From Nemania diffusa (lineage: Eukaryota; Ascomycota; Sordariomycetes; Xylariales; Xylariaceae), in contig JBBPUQ010000010.1 in NCBI GenBank assembly GCA_038501195.1, positions 3,718,001-3,782,000 on the forward strand: a DNA stretch of 64,000 bases, given 5' to 3'. The notes under the pieces are model-generated. The model saw only the letters and a program-made list of their open reading frames with translations. It was not told the DNA's origin and made no database searches. A program made the translations under genes and the position numbers. Shown piece by piece: positions 1-10,167 of the stretch (the stretch's first letter is position 1; each line of letters starts with the position of its first letter).

Positions 1-342
1 AGTTCAGACCAAAGCTCAGGGTCGACTTCAGACCAGACCCCAGGGTCGACCTCTGATGCGACTTCTGAGTCTACCAGCCAACCTACATCCGAGGTCACTT
101 CTGAGGCCACCTCTGAGACTAGTGCCGAGCCGACATCTGAGTCTACTACCGGCTCTACCGAGGACTCTACTGCCACTTCTCAGAGTTCTTACGTCGTAAT
201 CACCCCGGCTCCCACAAACGGCGGTGGAAACGCCACTGGCACTACCTCGGCTACCACTGGCGTTCCTACTGCTGGTGCTGCCGTTACAGGTCCGATTGGC
301 GCGTTCGCCTTGATGGTTCTCGGTGCTTTTGCTATTTTCTAG
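1..342 (+). CDS. C-terminal part of a Ser/Thr-rich GPI-anchored cell-surface protein (5' end outside window)
   Basis: Frame 1 is open from the first base to the TAG at 340-342 and encodes 113 residues. Almost all of the first 75 are Ser, Thr, Glu, Pro and Gln, with repeated TSE/STSE motifs, as in O-glycosylated fungal wall proteins. A small-residue stretch (NGGGNATG) follows, and the protein ends in a hydrophobic tail (VTGPIGAFALMVLGAFAIF) with no charged residues after it, the usual layout of a GPI-attachment signal. The N-terminal domain lies outside the window, so the protein family cannot be named; CFEM or other wall-protein families are possible. A cell wall or plasma membrane location is inferred from the architecture. 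Confidence 0.8.
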   Translation, partial: SSDQSSGSTSDQTPGSTSDATSESTSQPTSEVTSEATSETSAEPTSESTTGSTEDSTATSQSSYVVITPAPTNGGGNATGTTSATTGVPTAGAAVTGPIGAFALMVLGAFAIF

Positions 343-2733
343 GCGGCTGAGGAGCCCCGAAGAATAAAAAGCGGAAAGTGTAACGGTGTTTGTGACACTG
401 CTATACATGACGAGGCCATGTTATCAATTAATGTAATATGGCGTGTTCAATGTTGAATCTTGCCGCGGATGGTGTGTTTCATGATCATAGGAAGTCCATG
501 TCAAGTGGAATAATATTAAAATTAAAAGTCCATAATTATGATCGAGCCCTTTGTGTTCAATGTGATATGTTCAATTGAGACGTAATAACTACGCTAGAAA
601 CTGTAACGAGAGGCATAAGAATCGTCATTAACATATGAGCCGATGCCCACTTCACCTGGATTGCTATAGGGACTCCCGTTTGTAACGTCAATAATCCTGC
701 CGTGCTCTCCGACCACTTAGAGTAGCAGGAAGTCTCTGGACTGCAACGAACCTGTCGCACTGCAGGTAGTACCGATACGTACCCGAGTCATTAGTAGACC
801 CGTTAGACAAACACGCAAATCGAGGGAGAAGGAAAGGCTTGTACAATTTAAGAAAATGTTGCAGCCTCCCCTATTATAACCCTATATGATGGAAATAGAC
901 TGCAGATTTCTTGCTAAATAGTATCAAGATTCTGATCGGACCAATATCTGCCTCTCCGCCGCAGCTGGTCATATCACAGACCTGCATCAGCTCCATGTCT
1001 GTGTTACCCCTGAGATACACAACGCAACATTTGTAAAGATGCTGCTTGAGACGCACAACCTTAAAAAGTCTTTAGATTTTGTTAATCCGAGCTTACGAGT
1101 GGTATTGCGAAATTAATAATACGGTATCTTAAAACGAGTGTATTTGGATGCTTATACCCTGTTATTAACAAGTTGGATGAGTTTCAATTTACTTAGGGGC
1201 GGCCCTATAGGGCTCTATGAATTGATTATGTGAGCAAACGGAATGCGCACCCGATACTCAACGGGCGGATAATACTGGTATAACCACACCACATGCCAAC
1301 AGATTATAATCTTGATACAGTTTCAAAAAGCTAGAGATGGTATCCTTGAAGAACTATGTCTTGTCTGTCGTGATCTCTTCATAAGAATAATCCTACTATT
1401 TTTTATATTGGTCTTATAACCCGGACACAGCTAAAGTCGGTTAGTTTGTAGCAACTGTAAATCGAAATCGGCTAGGGCTGAGTATACCTCGGCGTGGCAA
1501 TTCTTTACGTTCCATATAATTGGAGTAAGATGGTGACACCACTGTGACAAAATCAGCTGGATATTAATTGGCTCACGCGAGACCCGTACCTGAGTACCTT
1601 TCGCTATTATTACCCATCTCGCCTAGCATTTTTTGAAGGAATCAAAGACACAGGCCTTCGTTATAAATGCGAGAGAACCACTGATATCAGGCGATATTCA
1701 TTATCCCTTACAGCCACTCTATGGAAACAAGGGTACTCTGGGGTCCGTATTCGGCCAAATATGACTAGAAGATGACCTTTTCTCTAGAAAAACCTTCCGA
1801 TGTCTCAGTCTTGTCTTAGAAGTAGGTCATCTCCCAAAACGGCCGAACGACTAGCTATCTATTACAAACAAGCTCTCGTGTCAGGAAGAAAACATTGCTG
1901 CGTGTCGGTGGATGTTCATGTCTGGGGCTCAGGGGAAGGCTCGGCAGAACCGGTCGGACAGAACTGCAGGTACCTAGAACACCAATGATTCCTGCTGTGG
2001 TAAATGATCGTGAACATGTCATGAGAAGGCCACTTCTTTACCATTTCTTATCTGTCTGACTATAATGCGCTCAAGCGATGTTGTTTGGTGTCCCCAAGAC
2101 CACGCCGGCTGCAAGGAGCAGCTCACGTCCTCGGCCGCTCGCGTACTGATGGTGAGGGAATATCTCCGATCTGAAGGCAATTATAAATAAACCGTAGGCT
2201 GGTATCAAAAATGCCGTATCCTTCAAGACTAAACACTAAAGTCAAACCTGATTGCCCCACGCTGTCGACTCATAGGCCTATGAGCCCGTCGAGCAACACG
2301 TAGACCGAGGATCGTGCAGCTCAGATAAGACTTCTGTTCCGCAGACCGAGGATCTCCCACAGAAGTGTCGGTGCTCCGGGTGCGTTACCCTCATGAAATC
2401 TTTTAAGCACAAATCCTACGCATCAAGCCCGAAGACCAGGAAGCCCCTTGCACTTCAACACCGTACCGTATATTGTCGAAGACGGAACTCGACGCGCTAG
2501 CGGTCTGGGGATCGAACGTGAAGAGAACGAAGTCCCTTTACATTTAGGTCGAAACTATTTACTCATGCGTAGTGAAGTCAGCACGTCGCTCGCTATCTAC
2601 ACATATGGACTATACTCTCTCTCTTGGCCTGCTTTTACTCTCCGACAGGTCATAGACTCACCTCTCCCCGACGCAGTCAATACAAAAGTAAAAAGAATAA
2701 GGAAGAGTGTGCGTCACCAAGGCGCCAGCAACA
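343..2733. other. Gene-poor interval, no supported gene
   Basis: About 2.4 kb with only short, overlapping open frames on both strands and no recognisable protein motif. The first part is the 3' flank of the GPI-protein gene. A 12-bp palindrome (GCCCTATAGGGC) lies near 1204-1215. I see no RNA gene or transposon end here. Confidence 0.5.
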
Positions 2734-3192
2734 ATGTGCACCTACTACTACCTACATTACCACCATGTGGCGCCGTGCGCCAGGGACATCGAGTATGCCG
2801 TGCAGTATTCCTTCTGCGAAAGGTCGACGGTAGAGGCCATGGCTAACAGCCCTCTCTTACATTCACCGATGGGCAGCATGAGCTCTGGCAGCGGGCCGTC
2901 AGGGGGCGACTATCAGCTGGTCCAGCAGCCCTGCGACGAGCTCACGCACGCCCCCGAATACAATCCCGCCATAGGGATCGACTACATCAACCCCTGTGCC
3001 ACGGGTGGCTGCCTGATGTCCCAGCATTGTGTGTCCGGCGGCTGTAGGCTTGACGAGCTGGGTGGACGGTGGATCTGCTGTCGCTGCAACCGCGCTGGGA
3101 ACACGTTCAGGTGGTGCGTTCACCCTGTCCGAAAAGTCCCTGATGCCCTTTGCTATCATGTTGTCTGCCGGAACTGCCGAATGGATGTCTAG
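2734..3192 (+). CDS. Small cysteine-rich protein, tandem family member A
   Basis: A single-exon frame of 152 residues starting MCTYYYLHYHHVAPC. The ATG at 2734 is preferred over the in-frame one at 2707 because it follows AACA and gives the M-C start shared with the two neighbouring paralogues. The C-terminal half has the family signature: C-x4-C, then a G-x-W-x-CC-x-C core (GGRWICCRC), a W-C about 9 residues later (FRWCVHP), and a closing C-x-H-x2-C-x2-C (CYHVVCRNC). These Cys/His patterns look zinc-binding, but the role is unknown. There is no signal peptide, so it is probably intracellular. Compared with the other two copies, the N-terminal region has a Ser/Gly-rich insertion and the middle is divergent. 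I recognise it as a fungal family of uncharacterised MC-start proteins, not as a named gene. Confidence 0.7.
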   Translation: MCTYYYLHYHHVAPCARDIEYAVQYSFCERSTVEAMANSPLLHSPMGSMSSGSGPSGGDYQLVQQPCDELTHAPEYNPAIGIDYINPCATGGCLMSQHCVSGGCRLDELGGRWICCRCNRAGNTFRWCVHPVRKVPDALCYHVVCRNCRMDV

Positions 3193-4131
3193 GTCTAGGA
3201 CGGGAGGCGTGCTGGATTCGGTTGTTGGTCAGAGCTGGGGCGAGGTGGCATTCTCTGGCTTGGCTGGCGTTGATCAGCCATAACCTCTATGCTATTCTAT
3301 TAGACCTGGACCGGGATTGTAAAAGTACTGGATTATGGTTGGATAGTTGGGTTGGGAAGTTAAGATGATCTTTATACAAATTTCAGGGTTTGTCTTTAAT
3401 TACTAGATAGATTATAATCGAGTTAGAATAGATATGAAAAGAGGGAGCTAGAAAAATGATAATGTTGCCTCTTCGTCTAGTCCTTTTGGTAGAGCTTACC
3501 TCAAATACCTATAATTCTCACCGACCTGAGAAAGTTGGCATCATCTAGATACATATTGATTTTCGTTTCTAAAAATCATGACAGACGGCTACATGCCGAA
3601 CTGTCCGTTTCTGGACTATGTATCTAGAATCTCACCGCCAAAAGCCCATGAATCAATATTAGCGCTCTACTTCGAAAACTATGTGCTCGTATTAATGTCA
3701 TTAGAGCATGCATTCCCCAGCGCGAGTAAAGGAAAGCGAGGCGTAACTCAAGATCTCCAAGACTGTGGCTGTCAAGCCTGATCATAATTCGCATTATTGC
3801 TCACCAAGCAGAACGGCGTATTGGCAGACGACACTGACAGTACATTAAGATGATGAATAACAATATATATGCTATAGACACAAGCCTGACGTATAAAAGC
3901 GGCTATTGCGGCGGTAAAAGTATCGTCGTTCAGTCATAACTACTAAAGCGACCTCTTACTGCTTTCTCGAGACAAAGCCACGACATGAGTCTTTATGAAT
4001 TTGATTTAGCCCTAAAATCAACTATTGTCCAGCTTGTTTGTAAAATGTCCCCAAAACAAGTTATAACCTTATGATACTTACCCGTCTTCACTTCGCCTGA
4101 AGAAAATACACGCACCCAGAAAACCCAAAAT
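3193..4131. other. Intergenic spacer between Cys-rich paralogues A and B
   Basis: No recognised gene. A 67-codon frame at 3578-3781 has no family features and is not called. The right part holds the presumed promoter of paralogue B. Confidence 0.5.
3892..3898 (+). promoter_or_regulatory. Possible TATA box for Cys-rich paralogue B
   Basis: TATAAAA in GACGTATAAAAGCGG, about 235 bp upstream of the start codon at 4132. The spacing implies a long 5' leader or a leader intron, so the assignment is tentative. Confidence 0.35.
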
Positions 4132-4590
4132 ATGTGCACCGAGACGTCCTACACGCTGAGGTGCGAGCACGTCGTCACTCGAACGCTCTACTGTCCGGAA
4201 GCCCCCCCCTTAAACCCGCGGTCTCGACGAGAGCGAAAGACCTGTAAGAGGTGCATCCGCAACTCAGTACCCTGGCCACCGCCGCCGGACTTTGGCGCGC
4301 ATATCCGGTGCCCCTTAGCTAGGTGCCCGTTCGAGGAACGTGGGGGCTACTGGAACTGCTGCTGGTGCGGGAAGGAGTGGAACGAGAAAGGTCCGCCGCT
4401 GCTAAGCAATGAATCAATGGGGGACGACGCGGGGGGACGAGTACGCGTTGTTGCGCGCGTTTGTGGCTGTGCCTGGATTGCTGATTCGTTCGTCTCAGGT
4501 CGCTGCAGCTGTGTCATGATCATCGACAGACAGGAATATCGGTGCGATCACATCTGCTGTGAGACATGCGAGGCTGCCACCGAGCATTAG
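4132..4590 (+). CDS. Small cysteine-rich protein, tandem family member B
   Basis: A 152-residue frame starting MCTETSYTLRCEHVVTRTLYC. It shares with member C the N-terminal layout M-C, then a C-x-H/C-x-H-like pair, then the YCPEA box, and shares with A and C the core C-P-L-x2-C-x6-G-x-W-x-CC-x-C (positions about 62-81) and the closing C-x-H-x2-C-x2-C (CDHICCETC). The W-C following the core is missing and is replaced by a long insert with extra cysteines (CGCAW, GRCSC), so this copy has diverged around the putative metal site. No signal peptide or membrane segment is seen. The gene lies head-to-tail with A and C, consistent with tandem duplication. The function is unknown; a zinc-binding fold is inferred only from the Cys/His spacing. 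Confidence 0.75.
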   Translation: MCTETSYTLRCEHVVTRTLYCPEAPPLNPRSRRERKTCKRCIRNSVPWPPPPDFGAHIRCPLARCPFEERGGYWNCCWCGKEWNEKGPPLLSNESMGDDAGGRVRVVARVCGCAWIADSFVSGRCSCVMIIDRQEYRCDHICCETCEAATEH

Positions 4591-6075
4591 CAGCACGTCT
4601 ACTATCCAGCCAACTCGACCCGAGCGGCGCGCACGCACAGACGGTCACTCGCCCGAGGTGAATGTAACCGGCGAGACGCCTAGATCATGTCGTTAGGTGA
4701 GATCCGAGTCTCAGCGGCTGATTAGCTGACCAAGTAACTCACTGACTTACTGCCTGACTGACTGATTGTGTGGTGGGGTGGGTAACGTGGGCTAGAGACA
4801 AAATGTGCAGCCGGTGAGTTCGGCTGAGAAAGCCAGAAAGAATCACACATACAAGTTTTATTTTGGTCGTGGTTCTCATTTCTAATAAATCCAAATCGGC
4901 GACTAGGCCGAGAAATTCTATGGCAGCATTCTTCAGCGTCGGACGTCTAAACGTCCGTCTGATTCTGCTGACTACCACCCTACCTCACACTGCATGGCGA
5001 GGCGTTGAGGCTTTAAGATCAGTAATCGTGTTCGTAGTTGGTTGGCTGGGCGGGGGCACGCCGCCACCACATAAGAGGTGTAGCAAGGGACGAGTGCTTC
5101 GGGGTTTGAAGCATGCGAAGGAGATCTGGTAGTGCATGAAACATGAGATGCTATCGACCGGCGGACGAACCAGGGGGGAGACAGGACATGAAGGCGTCCA
5201 TATATCACGCGGATCATGGTGGTGGTCATTCACAAGCAGGGGAGCAGGCGCCGGTGATCTACGCAGGTGATAGTACACAGAGGGAAAAAAGAAACAAAAA
5301 CTATGCAACAAATAACGAAGTATTAATGATAAGACCAGGTCTGAGGTTACGCGAGAGGCTGATGTCTAGGGGGGCTACCTGCTTATGGGCATCGCAAAGT
5401 CCATCAACCTGGTATGCGGGTCGATGCACCCGCGATCTGAATATCTAGATCGGACATGCAAGGTTGCATGCCGAGTAGATGGCGTTGGTACGCCACTCGA
5501 TCGAAAAAAAGGTGCAACAGGCCGACAATAAAGAAAAGCAAATGCGGATGCTGGGAGAGTTGTGCGAGTGGGCCACGAAGAGGATGGGAACACGCTCATG
5601 ATATGCACATTCTAGCATCGCCTCGCTTTCCTCGAGCGTGATAACGAGAGATCTGAAACCGGGCAACCAAACTGATCAACGTCATGTTTTCCCGGCGTGT
5701 ATCTCGTTGTCTTTGAATCAAAAGAAATCCGTTGATATATTGCTGTGTTGCAGAAGTTAGCGTGATACTTTTCTGTATCAGACAGCTTCGTGCTTCGTGC
5801 CTCGTACCTTTTGTGCTCAAGCCATGCTGATGAATCATCGAGGAGGCAGTTGATTTCCGCATGGACAGAATCATACAAGTCCATCCCGCCATTCCGGGCG
5901 CGTCGAAAGTCTAAACAACGGACTCGCCGGGGGCTGTGGCCTATATAAATGGTTACGACCTCAGGAGAAGATGGGATCCAGACATCACTCAACAGGTCGT
6001 CGTTGACTCCATTCGCAAGTTCCATGCTACATCTTCCGAAGGCGCCAGGCTCGCAGCAGCATCATATCATTCACC
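4591..6075. other. Intergenic spacer between Cys-rich paralogues B and C
   Basis: About 1.5 kb with many short overlapping frames on both strands (the longest is about 137 codons on the minus strand at 5612-6025), none with a recognisable domain. The right end contains the probable promoter of paralogue C, which overlaps that minus frame and argues against it. Confidence 0.45.
5942..5950 (+). promoter_or_regulatory. Probable TATA box for Cys-rich paralogue C
   Basis: TATATAAAT about 130 bp upstream of the ATG at 6076, a spacing that would give a leader of roughly 80-100 nt. Confidence 0.5.
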
Positions 6076-6773
6076 ATGTGCCACGGACATCCTCATTACC
6101 ACCCCTGCTCCCACACCTCGGTCAAGTGGCTGTATTGCCCCGAAGCAATTTTCGACTTGGCGACGGGCTACGAGACTCCGTGTGGCAACCCCATATACTC
6201 GACCGCGCAGCCTGTCAACTCGGACTGCCCCCTTAAAAACTGCAACTTTAAGGCACTCAAAGGAAGCTGGCAATGTTGCTTGTGTGGGCAGGGTCCCAAT
6301 ACTCAAGGGTGGTGTACCGCCCCGACGTTAGCCATGAATTGGAACCCGGTGATGAAGAGAATGGAGAATATGGACGTGCCCTGCGGACATGGGTGCTGCA
6401 GCAGGTGTAGTCGTTATCGTTAGTGGTGCCGGCGGTCGTGAAAAAACCAGAAGCCTACCATGCTGACTTGTTGACTCAAGCGTCCTCCCGGGGATCAAGC
6501 CCGGAGATATCGTTCACCGAAGTCCGCAAGGCAAGGACAAGTCGTAAGAGCCATGGCAGTAGTAGAAGTTCCGGGCAAAGACGGTCTTCAACATATGACT
6601 ACAGCGGGGGCTTCTCGGCCGTCGTCGAAGAGGACGAATTAGCAGCTACCACGTCTTCCGCGGCCGTACATAGCTCGCGTGGCTCGCGCAAGTCTACATA
6701 CGACACCGGTGTGGAGTACTTAACCATGAAGACCAGTGGTAAAAAGGGGTACAAGCACCGAGGCCAGTATTAA
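6076..6773 (+). CDS. Small cysteine-rich protein with Ser/Arg-rich tail, tandem family member C (two exons)
   Basis: Exon 1 is 6076-6418 and exon 2 is 6481-6773. The 62-bp intron has a GTTAGT donor, a CTGAC branch site near 6463 and a CAAG acceptor. Without splicing, the frame would stop right after the last Cys cluster. With it, the protein is 211 residues. Residues 1-115 carry the family pattern: MCHGHPHYHPCSHT, the YCPEA box, C-P-L-x2-C, GSWQCCLCG, GWC, and a closing CGHGCCSRC. Residues 116-211 are Ser/Arg/Lys-rich low complexity with two STYD boxes and a basic end, probably disordered. It is the best-preserved copy of the three. It may bind zinc through the Cys/His clusters, but no function is known. 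The splice model is supported by frame continuity and by coding-like composition in exon 2. Confidence 0.75.
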
Positions 6774-9540
6774 CCCAACTCCTGCCTCGCGCATAGGAGC
6801 GAGACGGGGCCAAGGAGAGGCAGGAGAAGAGGCACCATGTGAGGCGCGGTACCGAAATAGACGAAGAAGATGTAAAAGCTGGCTTGCCCAGACCATATAG
6901 AATAGGTTCTTCCTACTCGTTACTGGGTTAGAAAAACAAAACCAAAGGACGTGTGCAGGCGGACACTGCAACCTATTGCTTAGATGGCAATGCAATCGCA
7001 TCTAGCTGCTATTTGGTGATTTTCTTGTTATGCAAGCCCATGCTGCGAGTGTATTGGGCCTCATAACAAACGGACGACCGGTCCCCAACTCGAAGCAAAT
7101 CTGCCTTATCGAAGGCCATATTTCGGTGATAAGACGACTAGGCTTTTTTTTTTTTTTGGCTAAATGGCGATTTACATAAACATAGTGACTCTCCGAGTGT
7201 AAATCATATTAGTTACGATAGGCTCCTTAGTCGGAAACCGGACTATCGATTTAACCTCACCATGCGTGGTAATATGGTAGTATCTAATTATATGAGTTGA
7301 AGTGGGACTACGTAATCCATCTAGATACTTACTCAATGGCCCTAGATTAGGCTTGCTTCCGCGCCTCGTAGGAATTTTGCATAGCACTGCCGCAAAATTT
7401 ACGGCTCAGCATGAATGCCTGTGTGGGGGGGTTATTTATATAAAAATTGGGAAGGGATAAGTTGTCTTTAATATCATTGGGCATTTAGGGTCCCAGCTTA
7501 CATGATGAAGGTTCGCAATAAGTGTTGATATGGTTCGCAATAAGCGTTGATACGACGGTAGCCTCTTGGCATGGCCGTTCACCCTACCTAAGGCATTCTA
7601 GATAGATAGAACTAGATACGTATAAGTAAGCTGAGAAACGACATACCCCTTGTCGCCGTTGTTGTTAATAAGGTTGCCTATCTACTCTGTACTCAAGCGA
7701 CGAAATGAAACCACCATTAAGTATACATACAAATTACCTACATATCATGATTTCAGATAGTGACTGATTAAGTTAGACTACCTATCTAGTCTAATTAATT
7801 GCAGCTAGGCAATAGAATCCGTGTGGCGGGGTAGCCTTTGAAAAGTAGATAGGAGGGAGAGGGGAAAGAGAATACGGATATCTAGTCGTGCCAGATACCT
7901 ACCTAGATCAGATAGTAATACACTTCGCCTTTGACTATGATCACCTATAATCGGCCGCTTTGACCCCCTGCGCTAACTTCAACCTTCCCGTCGCCGAAGC
8001 GAACTTTGCTCTTGATGGTGGGTTGCGACGGGAGCCATCCTATCCTACTGTACAAACCGACTCATCGTGATGATTGGTAAGTACTACCAATGCCAATGAC
8101 CGGCTCTGCCCTTGCTACCACGTGCTCAGCCTGCAGATTATAGTGAGGGGGTGATGGGGGGTGATAGAGATCCAACAAAGGCAAAGGCAAGTTACGGATA
8201 AGCAGGGGGGTGATGGGGTTGTGTAGTATAACTTCGATGATTGGTCGGCTAATATGCGTAGAATCCCCTTTTCCCCCATTCTGGTCGGTCACCGTCTCAC
8301 GTTTCGTGACAGAGGAGGATTGTCAGATTTTGCTGCGTAAACAGGATTGGCGGTAGAGAGTCTTGGGCTCCGCGAAATGCTATTGGCTTTATCAAGGCCG
8401 AATCACAGGAGCCGTGTCTATCAAGATACCTGATACGCACCATATACATGCCTAGATAATTACTTCTGACGGTAGGATTTGACCCCCCCTGGTGATCGAC
8501 AAGTGAACACAACAATGCCACGTGCTGGGGTATCGACATGATGTGGGAATACGCACCTAATGTTTCATCATCAGCTTCGTGACCTACATACCTAGTGTAA
8601 GTGCATGGGTGAAAAGAAAGGGATTGGTCTGGGCTCGGGTTGCTTCTCCGCAGACAAGAGCGGAAATTCGGCCTAGCTTCGTCCAAACTATCAAACGTTT
8701 CTATCCACATACCTACAGTACTAGTGATATCTCGCTTCTCTCGACGGAAACTAGAGGGGTCAGTGTTAGTGTTATAGGCAATATGAGGGGCCGATCCCTA
8801 GGTTCGGCTGCCAGGAGGTACTGTAGCTCTCACTAATGAAGGATGATGACCGCATATGCGCGGGATGCTCACTCTGTCTGTTGGATCGATATGAAGTCTT
8901 GACCCCTCACGGATGGCATCGTTCTTGTCCCATGTGGCCTGCCTCACTGTCCCTATCATATCCTTGGTAGGATTAGATAGCCAGAGTTCTAGAAGAGGCT
9001 GGGCAGCGGTTTTCTGGAACAGCGCAATATATTGATTCTTCTTATTGGTTGCTTCTGTGTAAGTAGGCTCTTTATGGTCCTGCATGTTTTTGAAGCATAT
9101 CCGGCGACGAAGCGCGTGGCATGGCCTGATGGTAAGACTTTACCAAAGCGTTGTATCCGCTAGAGCTGCGCTTCAATGCCACATGGTCTTATGCCTAGTC
9201 CTACTGGGGGCTAGACATTTTGTTGTGGCGTCTTTAGTGCTTAGCTGTTTTGAGGCCTTTGTGAGGTCGCTAGGTATGACAGGTCACAAAGCTGTAACAA
9301 ACGATCTAGATAGAGTTCTATTAAGAAGGTGTAACTATTATAACTATTTAGGAAATATATACCTGCTTTATTTATATAGCCCAATCTTAGTTGACCTAGG
9401 TAACACACACGATAACATCAAGATTTTCGCTACCTACCTACCTACTTATATGTATGCCTGGTGTTAGGTTTTGTCATCGTGCAATGTATAATTGTAACAG
9501 GTGGTAGAGTGGCATTCGCAAAGCGTAGAAACGGGTGCTT
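6774..9540. other. Gene-poor interval leading into the AT-rich island
   Basis: No convincing gene. Minus-strand frames at 8297-8710 (137 codons) and 8798-9085 (95 codons) lack any recognisable domain. A T-run lies at 7145-7159 and scattered TAGGTA/TACCTA motifs occur. AT content rises sharply after about 9300. Confidence 0.45.
7510..7553. repeat. 22-bp tandem duplication
   Basis: Two adjacent 22-bp units, GGTTCGCAATAAGTGTTGAT followed by AT and then GGTTCGCAATAAGCGTTGAT followed by AC, differing at two positions. Confidence 0.85.
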
Positions 9541-9670
9541 TTAAAGATTACGTATTTCAAGTAGACATATGTAATTATTATACGTGGCTTCAGCTTTAAA
9601 CCTTAATCTACAGCATACTCCAGGGCACTATAATCGCAGTAGGTAAAACTTGTATTAAGAAAGCGTGAGT

Positions 9671-9795
9671 ATAGTAAGTTAATTTACAAGTTACAAATAA
9701 GTCGATAGCTAGGTGTAAAAGCTATAAATATTATAATAAACTTTTATAACTAAAGTAATAAAACTTTATAAACTAGCTTAAAATAGTTTAAACTA
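9671..9795 (+). repeat. About 125-bp direct repeat, copy 1 (left edge of AT island)
   Basis: Matches 10045-10167 in the same orientation, 374 bp apart. Differences are largely G/A and C/T, and copy 1 has kept more G and C, so it seems to be the less mutated version. Confidence 0.7.
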
Positions 9796-10044
9796 AAAAC
9801 AAAAAATAAAAAACTAAAAATATAACTTACTATTTTAATTATTAATTTTTTTTTTTTATTAGTTATAAAAAAAATAAACAAATAAAAACAATATTATAAT
9901 TGTTACAATTATATTTTAAAAAATATATATTATAATATAAAAATTATATAATAAATTTAATAAATTTATAAAACTATTTATTTATAATATATTTTAAAAC
10001 ATTATAATTGTAATAAATAAAATTTATATTAAAAAAATATAAAT

Positions 10045-10167
10045 ATAATAAATTAATTTATAAATTATAAATAAATTAATAATTAAATATAAAAGTTATA
10101 AATATTGCAATAAATTTTTATAATTAAAATAATAAAGCTTTATAAACTAGTTTAAAACAATTTAAAT
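10045..10167 (+). repeat. About 125-bp direct repeat, copy 2
   Basis: AT-enriched copy of 9671-9795. The pair may be remnants of LTRs or of a tandem duplication at the edge of an older element. Confidence 0.7.

Noticed and set aside
5612..6025. 137-codon minus-strand frame
   Set aside because: Overlaps the TATA box and leader of Cys-rich member C, has no domain and no homologue I recognise.
6405..6423. A 19-nt GT...AG segment as the intron of member C
   Set aside because: Too short for a spliceosomal intron and gives the wrong frame; the 62-bp intron 6419-6480 gives continuity.
8297..9085. Minus-strand frames of 137 and 95 codons as a possible gene
   Set aside because: No shared domain, no convincing splice connection and no codon bias; kept only as a note in the interval entry.
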